Assembly: GCF_051859125.1 (NCBI RefSeq)
Contig: NZ_JBHYGG010000112.1
Location: 76,291-140,290, forward strand
Source: Gemmata sp051859125
Lineage (GTDB): Bacteria > Planctomycetota > Planctomycetia > Gemmatales > Gemmataceae
Reading direction: 5' to 3'
DNA: 64,000 nt
The position numbers were made by a program, and so were the translations under genes. Under the pieces are notes generated by a model. It did no database searches, was not told where the DNA came from, and was given only the letters and a program-made list of their open reading frames with translations. Each line of letters opens with the position of its first letter. Position 1 is the stretch's first letter. Shown here piece after piece: positions 40,222 to 47,719 of this stretch.

Positions 40222-40770
40222 TTACGCGGTGCGGTCCGGCGGGGGCGGATTTTGGCCAACATACGCGAGCGCACGCGCCAGCGCGTCGTCCGCGGTCAGG
40301 GCGCCGGTGTCGAGCGTGAGCCGCGGCACGGTGAGCGCTTCGGCGGTCGCGCTCACGGCCGCGTGCAGCGCGCCCGTGCGGTTCCCGGCCGGGTGCGCGC
40401 CGGTCGCGGCGTCGCGGTCCAGGCGGTCGCGGGCCGTCGCCGGGTCGCACACGCACTCGATCACCAGCGGCGCCTGACCCACGTCGCGGCCCAGCGAAAG
40501 CAGCGGTTCGACCTGCGCCGCCTTGCGGAACGTGCGGCCGTCGAGGATCACGACGCGGGTCGGGTTCCCGGTGAGCACCTGCCGGGCCGCCGCGAACACC
40601 GCCGCCATCGCGACGTCGTCTTGCGCCGAGGAGTAGTCGAGGATCGGGGGCGGGAACAGCGCCGCCCGCACCACGTCCTTGCTCAGCACGACGCCCCCGA
40701 GTCGGGCCGCGAGGCCCGCAGCGAGGGTGCTCTTCCCGGTCCCGGGCAGGCCGGCCATGGCGATCAACAT
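40222..40770 (-). CDS. P-loop kinase-like ATPase, 182 aa
   Basis: A 182-residue protein starting MLIAMAGLPGTGKSTLA, a textbook Walker A. SKDVVRAALFPPP near residue 29 and VVILDGRTFRKAAQ near 75 resemble the substrate and Walker B regions of small kinases of the AAA_33/zeta-like group. It lacks toxin-specific features and a paired antitoxin. Substrate unknown; a small-molecule or nucleotide kinase is most likely. The 175-base gap downstream carries an interspersed repeat. Confidence 0.75.
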   Translation of the reverse strand: MLIAMAGLPGTGKSTLAAGLAARLGGVVLSKDVVRAALFPPPILDYSSAQDDVAMAAVFAAARQVLTGNPTRVVILDGRTFRKAAQVEPLLSLGRDVGQAPLVIECVCDPATARDRLDRDAATGAHPAGNRTGALHAAVSATAEALTVPRLTLDTGALTADDALARALAYVGQNPPPPDRTA

Positions 40771-40945
40771 CGGGGCTCCCCGCGGCGCGTGATCTTCCGA
40801 ATTTCATTGGGAACGGTCGGTCCGCTCCCTTAGATTGTGCGGAAACGCAGGGCTCGGAACGGTGGTCGCGGCGAATCGGTGTCATGTTCCGCGCCGCGGC
40901 CGCAAATAACTCCGGACGGCGTTCGCACCTCTCAGGAACCGCACC

Positions 40946-41884
40946 ATGACGACCCGAACCACACTCGGCCTCGCGCTGTGCGGGGCCGCCGCCCTCGCGG
41001 TCGCCCAGTTCAGCACCGCCGGCCGGCCCGCGGCCGCGCCCGACGACAAGGCCAAAACCGCCGCGCCCGCCGAGGCGAAGGGCGCACGGGCCGCGGAGTT
41101 CGTCGCCGCGTTCGACAAGGGCGACGCGAAGGCCGTCGCCGCGTTCTGGACCCCGGACGGCGACTACGTCGACCAGCTCGGCCGCCGGTACAAGGGCCGG
41201 GCCGAGATCGAGAAACTGTACGCCAAGCTGTTCGCCGCAAACAAGGGCGCGAAGCTCACCGTGGCCGTGACCTCGGTGCGGGCGGTCGGCACCGACGCCG
41301 CGATCGAGGACGGCACCACCCAGGTGACCCCGGCCGGGGGCGGCGCGACGACGACCGGCACGTTCACCGCCGTGCTGGTCAAGAAGGGCGGCGCGTGGTT
41401 CTTCGAGAGCGTCCGCGAGACCGTCGCCCACCCGGCGACCCACGCCGAGCACTTCGAGGAACTGGAGTGGCTCCTCGGCGACTGGGAGGGCGAGGCCGCG
41501 GAAAAGGGCGCGTCCGGCGTCGCGTCCTACGAGTGGGCCGAGAACGGCAACTTCATCGTGTCGCACTTCGCCGCCACGCTCAACGGCGAGCCGGTCGCCG
41601 GCGGCACCCAGTGGATCGGGTGGGACGCGGTCGACAAGCAGGTCCGGTCGTGGTCGTTCTACTCGGGCGGCGGGTTCGGCGAGGCCGTCTGGGCGAAGGA
41701 CAAGGACGCCGCGAAGTGGACCCTGAAGACGACCGCCCGCACCGCCGACGGCAAGAAGGTCAGCCTCGCGAACGTCATCACCATGGTCGACGCCGACCAC
41801 CTGACCTGGCAGCCGACACAGGTGACCGTCGACGGCGCGGCCGCGCCGGACGGCCCGGTGGTCAAGATGAAGCGCGCGAAGTGA
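40946..41884 (+). CDS. Secreted SnoaL-like (NTF2 fold) protein, 312 aa
   Basis: A signal peptide (TTRTTLGLALCGAAALAVAQ) is followed by an NTF2/SnoaL-like domain at about 45-150: FVAAFDKGDAKAVAAFWTPD, GDYVDQLGRRYKGRAEIEKL and a beta-rich GAWFFESVRETV, as in SgcJ/EcaC-type proteins. A second, beta-rich domain from about 170 to 312 (ELEWLLGDWEGEAAE ... YEWAENGNFIVSHF) resembles DUF1579-like lipocalin folds. Enzymatic activity is not established. Common in planctomycetes as a secreted protein. Confidence 0.75.
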   Translation: MTTRTTLGLALCGAAALAVAQFSTAGRPAAAPDDKAKTAAPAEAKGARAAEFVAAFDKGDAKAVAAFWTPDGDYVDQLGRRYKGRAEIEKLYAKLFAANKGAKLTVAVTSVRAVGTDAAIEDGTTQVTPAGGGATTTGTFTAVLVKKGGAWFFESVRETVAHPATHAEHFEELEWLLGDWEGEAAEKGASGVASYEWAENGNFIVSHFAATLNGEPVAGGTQWIGWDAVDKQVRSWSFYSGGGFGEAVWAKDKDAAKWTLKTTARTADGKKVSLANVITMVDADHLTWQPTQVTVDGAAAPDGPVVKMKRAK

Positions 41885-41895
41885 GCCCCGCCGTC

Positions 41896-41962
41896 GAGCC
41901 ACGGGGCTTGTCCCCGTGGTGCCGGGAGGCGCGGAAGACCACGGGGACAAGCCCCGTGGCTC
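41896..41962. repeat. Palindromic repeat, CCACGGGGCTTGTCCCCGTGG family
   Basis: Two 25-base perfect inverted arms, 41896-41920 and 41938-41962, with a 17-base centre. It begins 12 bases after a stop codon and may also serve as a terminator for the SnoaL-like gene. Confidence 0.75.
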
Positions 41963-42010
41963 GGCGGCAACGTGCCCGCCGCGCACCCACCACCCCCTGA
42001 GGAACCACCC

Positions 42011-42385
42011 ATGTTGAACAAGCTTGCTCTCGCGGCCGCGGCCGCGCTGGTCGCTCTCGCCACCCCGACCGACGCGGGCGCGTACGGTGCGGTCCACCGC
42101 GGGTACACGCACGTCGGGCCGGGCGGCGTCTACCACACCGGGGCCACGGCGGTGTCCACCCCGCGGGGCGTCGCCGTCGGCGGGCGCACCACCGCGGTCG
42201 GGGCTGGGGACGGCGTGTACCGCTCCGGGTACGGTGCGGGTGCCGGGTACGGCGGGGCCGGCGCGTACGGGTACCGGGGCGTCGGGACCGTCGGGGGCGG
42301 CCCGGCCTGGGGGTACAACACCGGGCTCGGCTCGAACTACCGCACCAACACGGCCGCCGCGGCCGCCAACGGGCTGTACCGCTAA
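42011..42385 (+). CDS. Secreted Gly/Tyr/Ala-rich protein, 124 aa
   Basis: A signal peptide (MLNKLALAAAAALVALATPTDAGA) precedes a low-complexity body rich in Gly, Tyr, Ala and Thr (VYRSGYGAGAGYGGAGAYGY). The body has no enzyme motif and looks like a flexible cell-envelope or matrix protein. ATG 42011 is preceded by GAGGAAC as ribosome site. Known relatives in planctomycetes are uncharacterised. Confidence 0.65.
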   Translation: MLNKLALAAAAALVALATPTDAGAYGAVHRGYTHVGPGGVYHTGATAVSTPRGVAVGGRTTAVGAGDGVYRSGYGAGAGYGGAGAYGYRGVGTVGGGPAWGYNTGLGSNYRTNTAAAAANGLYR

Positions 42386-42568
42386 CGGGGGCGCGGCGAC
42401 GCGCTCGGCGGCGGCGGCGGGTGATCCGACCCGGTGCGCTGTCGCCGGGGTCGGTGACCCCGGACGCGCCCGGGAGCCCGTCGCGCCGGCCCCACCGGGG
42501 CCGGCTACAACAGAGACCGCCCCTGCCCTTGCGGCTCCGCACCGCCCCGTTCCCCCAAGGAGAGCACC

Positions 42569-42925
42569 GTGATCGAGCAACTCCCCGGTCCGTCCGAGAA
42601 GGTCCTCGGGTTCAAGATGTCGGGCAAGCTGCACGACGCCGACTACAAGACGTTCGTGCCCGCCATCGACGCGGCCGCCGCCGGCGGCAAGGTCCGGCTC
42701 CTCGCGCAGTTCCACGACTTCCACGGGTGGGACATGCACGCCCTGTGGGACGACATCAAGTTCTCGACCACCCACTGCCGCACCATCGAGCGGATCGCGA
42801 TGGTCGGCGAGACCACGTGGCAGAAGTGGATGGCGAAGGTGTGCGCCCCGTTCACCGCCGCCAAGGTCAAGTACTTCGACGCCGCCGAGATCGACCAGGC
42901 CTGGGCCTGGCTCCAGGAGGCGTGA
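42569..42925 (+). CDS. SpoIIAA/STAS-like protein, 118 aa
   Basis: A 118-residue cytoplasmic protein beginning at GTG 42569 after a strong AAGGAGAG site. The pattern VLGFKMSGKLHDADYKTFVPAID, VRLLAQFHDFHGWD, IERIAMVGETTWQKWM and VKYFDAAEIDQAWAWL fits the SpoIIAA-like (CRAL/TRIO-type STAS) family. Function unknown; these may bind lipids or act in regulation. Confidence 0.78.
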   Translation: MIEQLPGPSEKVLGFKMSGKLHDADYKTFVPAIDAAAAGGKVRLLAQFHDFHGWDMHALWDDIKFSTTHCRTIERIAMVGETTWQKWMAKVCAPFTAAKVKYFDAAEIDQAWAWLQEA

Positions 42926-43015
42926 GCCCGCGCCCGGTGCGGGACGCGCGGGTGCGGAATGTTCGGCTGTCGTGACGGGACGGGACCGCGCGTTTGGGGT
43001 CGGGTCGAGGTGACG

Positions 43016-43197
43016 CCCCCTCACCCGCGACTCGCAGAGCCTCGTCGCGACCTCTCCCCCGAGACCGGGGGCGAGGTGGGGCGCGCCGGCCTCTTCCTGA
43101 ACTAATCTCCCCGCCTCGCTGCTGAGAAGCCCGACCAGCCCCACCTCGCCCCCCGTCCGGGGGGAGAGGTCGCCGCGCTTCGCGGCGGGTGAGGGGG
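43016..43197. repeat. Long interspersed inverted repeat (CCTCTCCCCCGAGACCGGGG type)
   Basis: Both ends carry the CCCCCTCACCCGC / GCGGGTGAGGGGG pair, followed inward by GCGACCTCTCCCCC and GGGGGAGAGGTCGC and GCGAGGTGGGG/CCCCACCTCGC arms. It fills most of the gap between the STAS-like gene and the minus-strand gene at 43199, whose stop codon it has removed. Confidence 0.75.
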
Positions 43198-43198
43198 C

Positions 43199-43864
43199 CG
43201 CGCCGTCGAGATCGTACGGCGCGCACGCTTCACCCGGGTTCGCCGCGTCGCTCGTCGGCGCGCTCGGGTCGGTCGGCGCGTTGGGCACGAGGTCGCCGGT
43301 GGCGTCGGGGTCGTCGGGCGGGAGGTCGCCGGGGTAGACCAGCTCGCCCGCGAGCCGCCGCTTCCACACGACCAGGGAGGCGTAGCTCCGGTCCCAGAAG
43401 TCGTTCGGGTCCACCTTCTCGTACACCTCGCCCAGCCGCGCCAGCTCCTCGTCGACCTGCTTGGCGAACCACCGCTGGCGGGCGATCCGTGCGTCGTCCA
43501 GCGTCGCGAGCCGCGGGTCCGGCGGGGGCCGCTTCGCGCGCTCCTTCGCCCGCGCGTTCCGGTGCCGGGTGAACGTGTTCTCGATCCGGCACAGGGCCTC
43601 GGCCGCCTTCTGCCCCTCCGACGGGTTCCCGGTGCGGAGCTGCACGCGGAGCACGAGCATCGACTCGGTCAGCGTGTCCTGCATCAACTCCCGCCGCGCG
43701 GCGGCGAGTCGGCGTCGATAGACCGGGTTGCCGCGGCACAGCGCCTTCAGCTCCTCGGGGTCGATGTCGAGGGTGCGGGCGGTGGCGGTCCAGGTCCACC
43801 CGTCGGCGCGGAGGTCCGCGGCGCGGGCGTCCACGGTCTCCATGTCGAGGGTGGCGGTGGGCAT
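43199..43864 (-). CDS. Gemmata-type hypothetical protein, 3' end altered by a repeat
   Basis: A 222-codon body beginning MPTATLDMETVDARAADLRADG at ATG 43864. The N-terminus has a small HTH-like segment (WTATARTLDIDPEELKALCRG) as in proteins that choose DNA sites, and the rest is charged helix (RIARQRWFAKQVDEELARLG). After DLDG the frame enters an interspersed repeat with no stop, and stays open for another 3.9 kb into the FKBP gene. The normal C-terminus seems lost. It may be translated into a tailed product or be a decaying gene. Confidence 0.6.
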
Positions 43865-43903
43865 CGGGGCACTCGGGGGTAGGAGATGCGTGGGTCGGAC
43901 GCG

Positions 43904-44024
43904 GACCCAGGGTTTGCACCCTGGGCTACGCATTGCCGCCCCCTTCGGGGGCTCAGGCAATTGGTTGGTTTTGAGTCCCGGAGGGACGACAGTGCGTAGC
44001 CCAGGGTGTGAACTTTGGGTTCTG
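43904..44024. repeat. Interspersed repeat, CCCAGGG...CCCTGGGCTACGCA family, copy 1
   Basis: The unit pairs CCCAGGGTTTGCACCCTGGG with a distal GTGCGTAGCCCAGGGTG, with a GTCCCTCC-type or CCCCCTTCGGGGGC hairpin inside. Other copies lie at 49349-49550 (double) and 59118-59242. The rest of the gene-free stretch 44025-44497 shows no convincing gene. Confidence 0.75.
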
Positions 44025-44497
44025 GGGCGGAGGGTGCAAACCCTGGGGCCGCTGGGTGCCGCGGCGAAAACGTGGCTATTTGTACATGCCGAACGGCCGG
44101 GGCCGCGTCAAACCGGATTCGCGGAAAAGTGCGCGGGCCCCGAACGGTACGGGTCGCTGGTGCCGCTGCGAAGCACGGCGCCGGGGTTGGGAAGTTCCGT
44201 TCCGAGGGCGGGTGGGCGAACGTCCCGAACGTGGGTGGCACGGGATCACGGTCGCCAGCAAGTCGGAACGTTCCGGCCCGAGGCGCTCGTTCAAGGTTGA
44301 AGCGGGGGTGAAGTAGGGGTGAAGCGAGTGGATTTGTGCGGTGCGGACGTGCGAGACGGGGTGCGGGCGGCAGAAATGAAAAGTGGCGGGGTGATCCGCT
44401 GAGAGCTGTCGCCCAATCAGCCCTTTCGCGGTCACCCCGCCGCACAAGTGTGTTGCACGCGGCGTGCCAAGTGGGTGCGAGCGGAGCGAACGCGGGA

Positions 44498-45385
44498 TCA
44501 CTCCGTGTCCCACACGACGACCGAGCCGAGGTCGCCGCCGGCCGCGAGCCGGAGCCCGTCGGGCGCGTAGGCCAAACAGAGGACGCGGCCGATGGGCCAG
44601 CGGAACGCCTCGCGCTCCCGCCCCGTCGCCGCGTCCCAGAGCTTCACCGTGTTGTCCCAGCTCCCCGTCGCGATCGTCGCCCCGTCCGGGCTGAACGCCA
44701 CCGCGGAGACGATCGCCTTGTGCCTCAGCTCCAGCCGCAACTGCCGCTTCTCGATGCCGTACACCCGGGTCGCGTAGTCCACCGCGACGGCCACGTTCTT
44801 CCCGTCGGGGCTCAGGCCGACGGCGGGGCACGGCTTCTGTTGCGGGAAGTCGATGGGCCGGGCCTTCACGATGTCCCACACGCGGGCCTTGTTGTACCCG
44901 GTCCAGGCGACGACCCGCTTCCCGGGGCACACGCCCATCGCCCGCACCCCGTTGGGCTCGGGCCAGTACGGCGACCGCCGCGCGCCGGTGACGGTGTCCC
45001 ACAGTTCGAGCTTGCCGGCGGTGGACTTCATCCGGTCGCCGACGCCCACGGCCAGCGTGCGGTCGTCGATCAGGCCGAGGGAGGTGACGGGGGTGGCGTT
45101 CGAGGGGCCGAACGGCTCCCAGGTGCGGCCGTTGAACCGCCGCCCGTGCCACCCGGCCGAGCCGCCCAGGAAGATGCCGGTGCCGTCGGCGGTGAACGCG
45201 ACGGCGTGGACCGGCGGGGTGTCCGGGCCGGGCTCGCACAGGAGCTGCCGGCCGCCGCCGAAGTCGCGGAGGAACACGGACCCGTCCCGCGCCGCGCTGG
45301 CGAGGGCCGAGCCGTCCGGGGAGAACGCGAGCGCGTAGACCACGGAGGGCCGCGCGACCGCAAGGTGATCCTCGTAGAGCAGCAT
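44498..45385 (-). CDS. WD40-repeat protein, 295 aa
   Basis: A 295-residue protein made of about six WD40 blades: YALAFSPDGSALASAARDGS at residues 17-36, HAVAFTADGTGIFLGG, GLSPDGKNVAVAVD, VSAVAFSPDGATIATGSWDN and KLWDAATGRE, ending VVVWDTE. No signal peptide or kinase domain is attached, so it is a free-standing cytoplasmic beta-propeller that likely scaffolds protein contacts. WD40 proteins are numerous in this group. Confidence 0.85.
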   Translation of the reverse strand: MLLYEDHLAVARPSVVYALAFSPDGSALASAARDGSVFLRDFGGGRQLLCEPGPDTPPVHAVAFTADGTGIFLGGSAGWHGRRFNGRTWEPFGPSNATPVTSLGLIDDRTLAVGVGDRMKSTAGKLELWDTVTGARRSPYWPEPNGVRAMGVCPGKRVVAWTGYNKARVWDIVKARPIDFPQQKPCPAVGLSPDGKNVAVAVDYATRVYGIEKRQLRLELRHKAIVSAVAFSPDGATIATGSWDNTVKLWDAATGREREAFRWPIGRVLCLAYAPDGLRLAAGGDLGSVVVWDTE

Positions 45386-45595
45386 CTGTCTCGACTCCGC
45401 AACCCGAAGGGGCCGGGTCCGGCTATACCGAGCCGTGCGGCATCTGCTAAGAACAAGGGGACAGGAGCCCAGAGGACAGAGGGCAGCGGGCGAAAAGCGA
45501 AGCGCCCTCGGCCTTCGCGTCCGGCTTCTGCTCTCCTGAGGTTCTGTCCGCTCGTCTAATCTGGATTCTACCGGGGCGGGGAAGGAGATTCGACC

Positions 45596-45862
45596 GTGGA
45601 AATCGAATGGACCGACGCCGCGCCCGACACGGGAGAACGGAGGTACGTCTCCGCCCGGAAGTTCGCGCGGGTGTGGGAGTTCCGGGTCCGGTTCAAGCGG
45701 CGGACCAACTGGGAGCCGCCGCCCGAGGTCACCCGCGACATGTGGGACACCCTCCTCGACGCCCTGGAGCGCCGGTACCGCCGCCGCGAGGGGGTCAGCG
45801 ACGAGGACCTCGCCGCCGTGCGCAAGATCATCGCGAACCTCAAGCCGCCGCCCCAGGTATAA
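45596..45862 (+). CDS. Hypothetical protein, 88 aa
   Basis: An 88-residue basic protein (RKFARVWEFRVRFKRRTNW, DTLLDALERRYRRREG) starting with GTG 45596 after a strong GAAGGAG ribosome site. No domain recognised. The 210-base gap upstream has a degenerate inverted repeat and no other gene. Confidence 0.65.
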   Translation: MEIEWTDAAPDTGERRYVSARKFARVWEFRVRFKRRTNWEPPPEVTRDMWDTLLDALERRYRRREGVSDEDLAAVRKIIANLKPPPQV

Positions 45863-45868
45863 GAAGCA

Positions 45869-45949
45869 AATTCGAAGCACGAAATCCGAAAGGGAGACAC
45901 GGGCTCCTGGTTTTCCTTTCGGATTTCGTGCTTCGTGCTTCGAATTTTC
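45869..45949. repeat. Interspersed repeat, TTCGAAGCACGAAA family, copy 2
   Basis: AATTCGAAGCACGAAATCCG at the left and CGGATTTCGTGCTTCGTGC at the right form an inverted pair around a 30-base centre. It fills the gap between the 88-residue gene and the NUDIX gene. Confidence 0.75.
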
Positions 45950-45957
45950 AAGACCCC

Positions 45958-46455
45958 ATGCCCTACACCCCGATCCTCGCCACCCTCGGCTACGTGTTCT
46001 CGCCCGACGGGCGGTCGGTGCTGATGGTCCACCGGACCGCCCGCCCGGACGACCCCCACTTCGGGAAGTTCAACGGCCTGGGCGGGAAGCTGGAGCCCGA
46101 CGAAGACGTGGTCGCGGGGCTCAAGCGGGAGCTCCGGGAGGAGGCCGGGATCGAGTGCGACGCGGTGGAGCTGGCGGGGACGGTCTCGTGGCCGGGGTTC
46201 GGCAAGCGGGGCGAGGACTGGTTCGGGTTCGTGTTCCGGGTGACGCGGTTCACCGGGACCCCCCCGGCGGCCAACCCCGAGGGCACTCTGGAATGGGTGC
46301 CGGTGGAACAGGTCGGTGCGTTACCCCTGTGGGACGGCGACCGGTACTTCCTCCCGCTGGTGTTCGACCGTGGCGGCCCACAGTTCCACGGGGTGATGCC
46401 GTACCGCGACGGAAAGCCACTCGGTTGGCGCTTGACAACTATTCCGCGAGCGTGA
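45958..46455 (+). CDS. NUDIX hydrolase (MutT-like), 165 aa
   Basis: A 165-residue protein with a complete Nudix box: GGKLEPDEDVVAGLKRELRE followed by EAGIE at residues 41-65, with the REUXEEXGU acidic residues that bind metal. The N-terminal TLGYVFSPDGRSVLMVHRT and FNGLGG resemble 8-oxo-dGTP-type MutT proteins. The probable role is hydrolysis of damaged or excess nucleotides, but substrate cannot be read from sequence. Start ATG 45958 lies just after the repeat. Confidence 0.88.
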   Translation: MPYTPILATLGYVFSPDGRSVLMVHRTARPDDPHFGKFNGLGGKLEPDEDVVAGLKRELREEAGIECDAVELAGTVSWPGFGKRGEDWFGFVFRVTRFTGTPPAANPEGTLEWVPVEQVGALPLWDGDRYFLPLVFDRGGPQFHGVMPYRDGKPLGWRLTTIPRA

Positions 46456-46587
46456 CAGAATTAAGCCCGTGGCCGAAATTCGCCGCTCGACTCGCAAAGG
46501 TTACCGGAAAGCCGCGACGGGTCGCGACGGGTATGCTAGAGTTTCCGCGACTCGCACCGCTGCCGCCGACGCCCCGGCAGAACCACC

Positions 46588-47622
46588 GTGTGGCCCGCTT
46601 ACCACGAAGGGGAGGCGGCGTTGACGTTTTTCCCGAAGATCCGATCCAACACCCCCGGGGCGTTGAATCTCCAGGTCGGTGCGGAGCCCTCGCCGGGGTA
46701 CCGGCTGAAGCGCGTCCGCGGCCGCGGCGGGTTCGCCGAGGTGTGGGAGTGCGACGCGCCCGGCGGGGAGCAGGTCGCGCTCAAGTTCATGCCCAGCTCG
46801 AACGCCGCGACGACCGCCCGCGAGATCCGCACGCTCCAGTCGTTCCTGGTGATGGACCACCCCCACCTCATCAAGCACAACGCGGTGTGGTCGCTGCCCG
46901 GGTACATCGTCATCAACATGGAGCTGGCCGAGGCCACGCTCCTCGACCTGATGCTCGTGTACCAGAACGAACTGGGCCAGCAGCTCGAGCCGGCGATGCT
47001 CGGGCTGTACATGTGGCAGGTGGCCGACGCGCTCGACTTCCTGAACGCCCGCAAGCACGTCCTCGACGGCCGCCGGGTCGGGTTCCAGCACGGGGACGTG
47101 AAGCCGAGCAACATCTTGCTGGTCGGCGACGTGGCGAAGCTCACGGACCACGGGCTGGCGACCGCGACCCACGGCACCCGGACCCCGTGCCCGCAGCAGG
47201 GCACCCCGGCCTACGCGGCCCCCGAGGCGTTCATCGGGTACTACTCCGAGCAGTCGGACCAGTACAGCCTCGCGGTCACGTACTTCGTGCTGCGGACCGG
47301 GCTGCTCCCGTTCCCGCCGACCCCGTCGGACCCGTCGGTGAGCTACATCCGCCCGCTCCCGGACCTGTCCCCGCTGCCCGAGCCCGAGCGGCCGGTGCTC
47401 CAGCGGGCGCTCTCGGCCGTGCCCACGTCGCGGTTCCCGAGCTGCAAGGAGTTCGTGACCGCGGTCCTGCGGGCCCAGAAGCTCAAGCCGACCCGCGAGG
47501 ACGACACGGGGCCGTGGAAGATCGTCAAGGACGACTCGCCCCCGCGGCCCGCGTCGAACCCGAACATCTCGCTCGGCGGCGGCCCGTCGTCCGGCCTGTT
47601 CCGCCGCAAGGACCTCACCTGA
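46588..47622 (+). CDS. Serine/threonine protein kinase-like protein with variant motifs
   Basis: A 344-residue protein with a kinase fold: glycine-loop VRGRGGFAEVWE near residue 43, Lys in VALKFMP near 64, catalytic loop FQHGDVKPSNIL near 170 (HGD instead of HRD) and DHGLA in place of DFG near 190, then GTPAYAAPEAF. The catalytic Asp is kept, so activity is plausible. No transmembrane segment or WD40 part is attached, unlike many planctomycete kinases. A GTG at 46588 is used. The membrane protein that follows may be its partner. Confidence 0.82.
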   Translation: MWPAYHEGEAALTFFPKIRSNTPGALNLQVGAEPSPGYRLKRVRGRGGFAEVWECDAPGGEQVALKFMPSSNAATTAREIRTLQSFLVMDHPHLIKHNAVWSLPGYIVINMELAEATLLDLMLVYQNELGQQLEPAMLGLYMWQVADALDFLNARKHVLDGRRVGFQHGDVKPSNILLVGDVAKLTDHGLATATHGTRTPCPQQGTPAYAAPEAFIGYYSEQSDQYSLAVTYFVLRTGLLPFPPTPSDPSVSYIRPLPDLSPLPEPERPVLQRALSAVPTSRFPSCKEFVTAVLRAQKLKPTREDDTGPWKIVKDDSPPRPASNPNISLGGGPSSGLFRRKDLT

Positions 47623-47628
47623 CCCGTT

Positions 47629-47714
47629 CGAGTGCGGAACGCGGAGTGCGGAACGCGGAACCCCGACCGGCTACGTCGTCTTCCGCTCCGCGTTCCGCAC
47701 TCCGCACTCCGCAC
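47629..47714. repeat. Interspersed repeat, GAGTGCGGAACGCGGAG family
   Basis: Iterated GAGTGCGGAACGCGG at the left and CCGCGTTCCGCACTCCGCAC at the right form an inverted repeat that fills the gap between the kinase and the membrane protein gene. Confidence 0.75.
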
Positions 47715-47719
47715 TTCCC

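Noticed and set aside
40222..40770. Zeta toxin
   Set aside because: The P-loop kinase resembles small AAA_33-type kinases and has no paired antitoxin gene.
39278..43960. A single 1560-residue minus-strand protein
   Set aside because: The two ends are separate genes (FKBP and a hypothetical protein); the middle is antisense to real plus-strand genes and stays open by base composition and a repeat insertion.
44025..44497. Small plus-strand genes in the gap before the WD40 gene
   Set aside because: Frames of about 100 codons overlap each other in several frames, have no ribosome site and no recognisable features.
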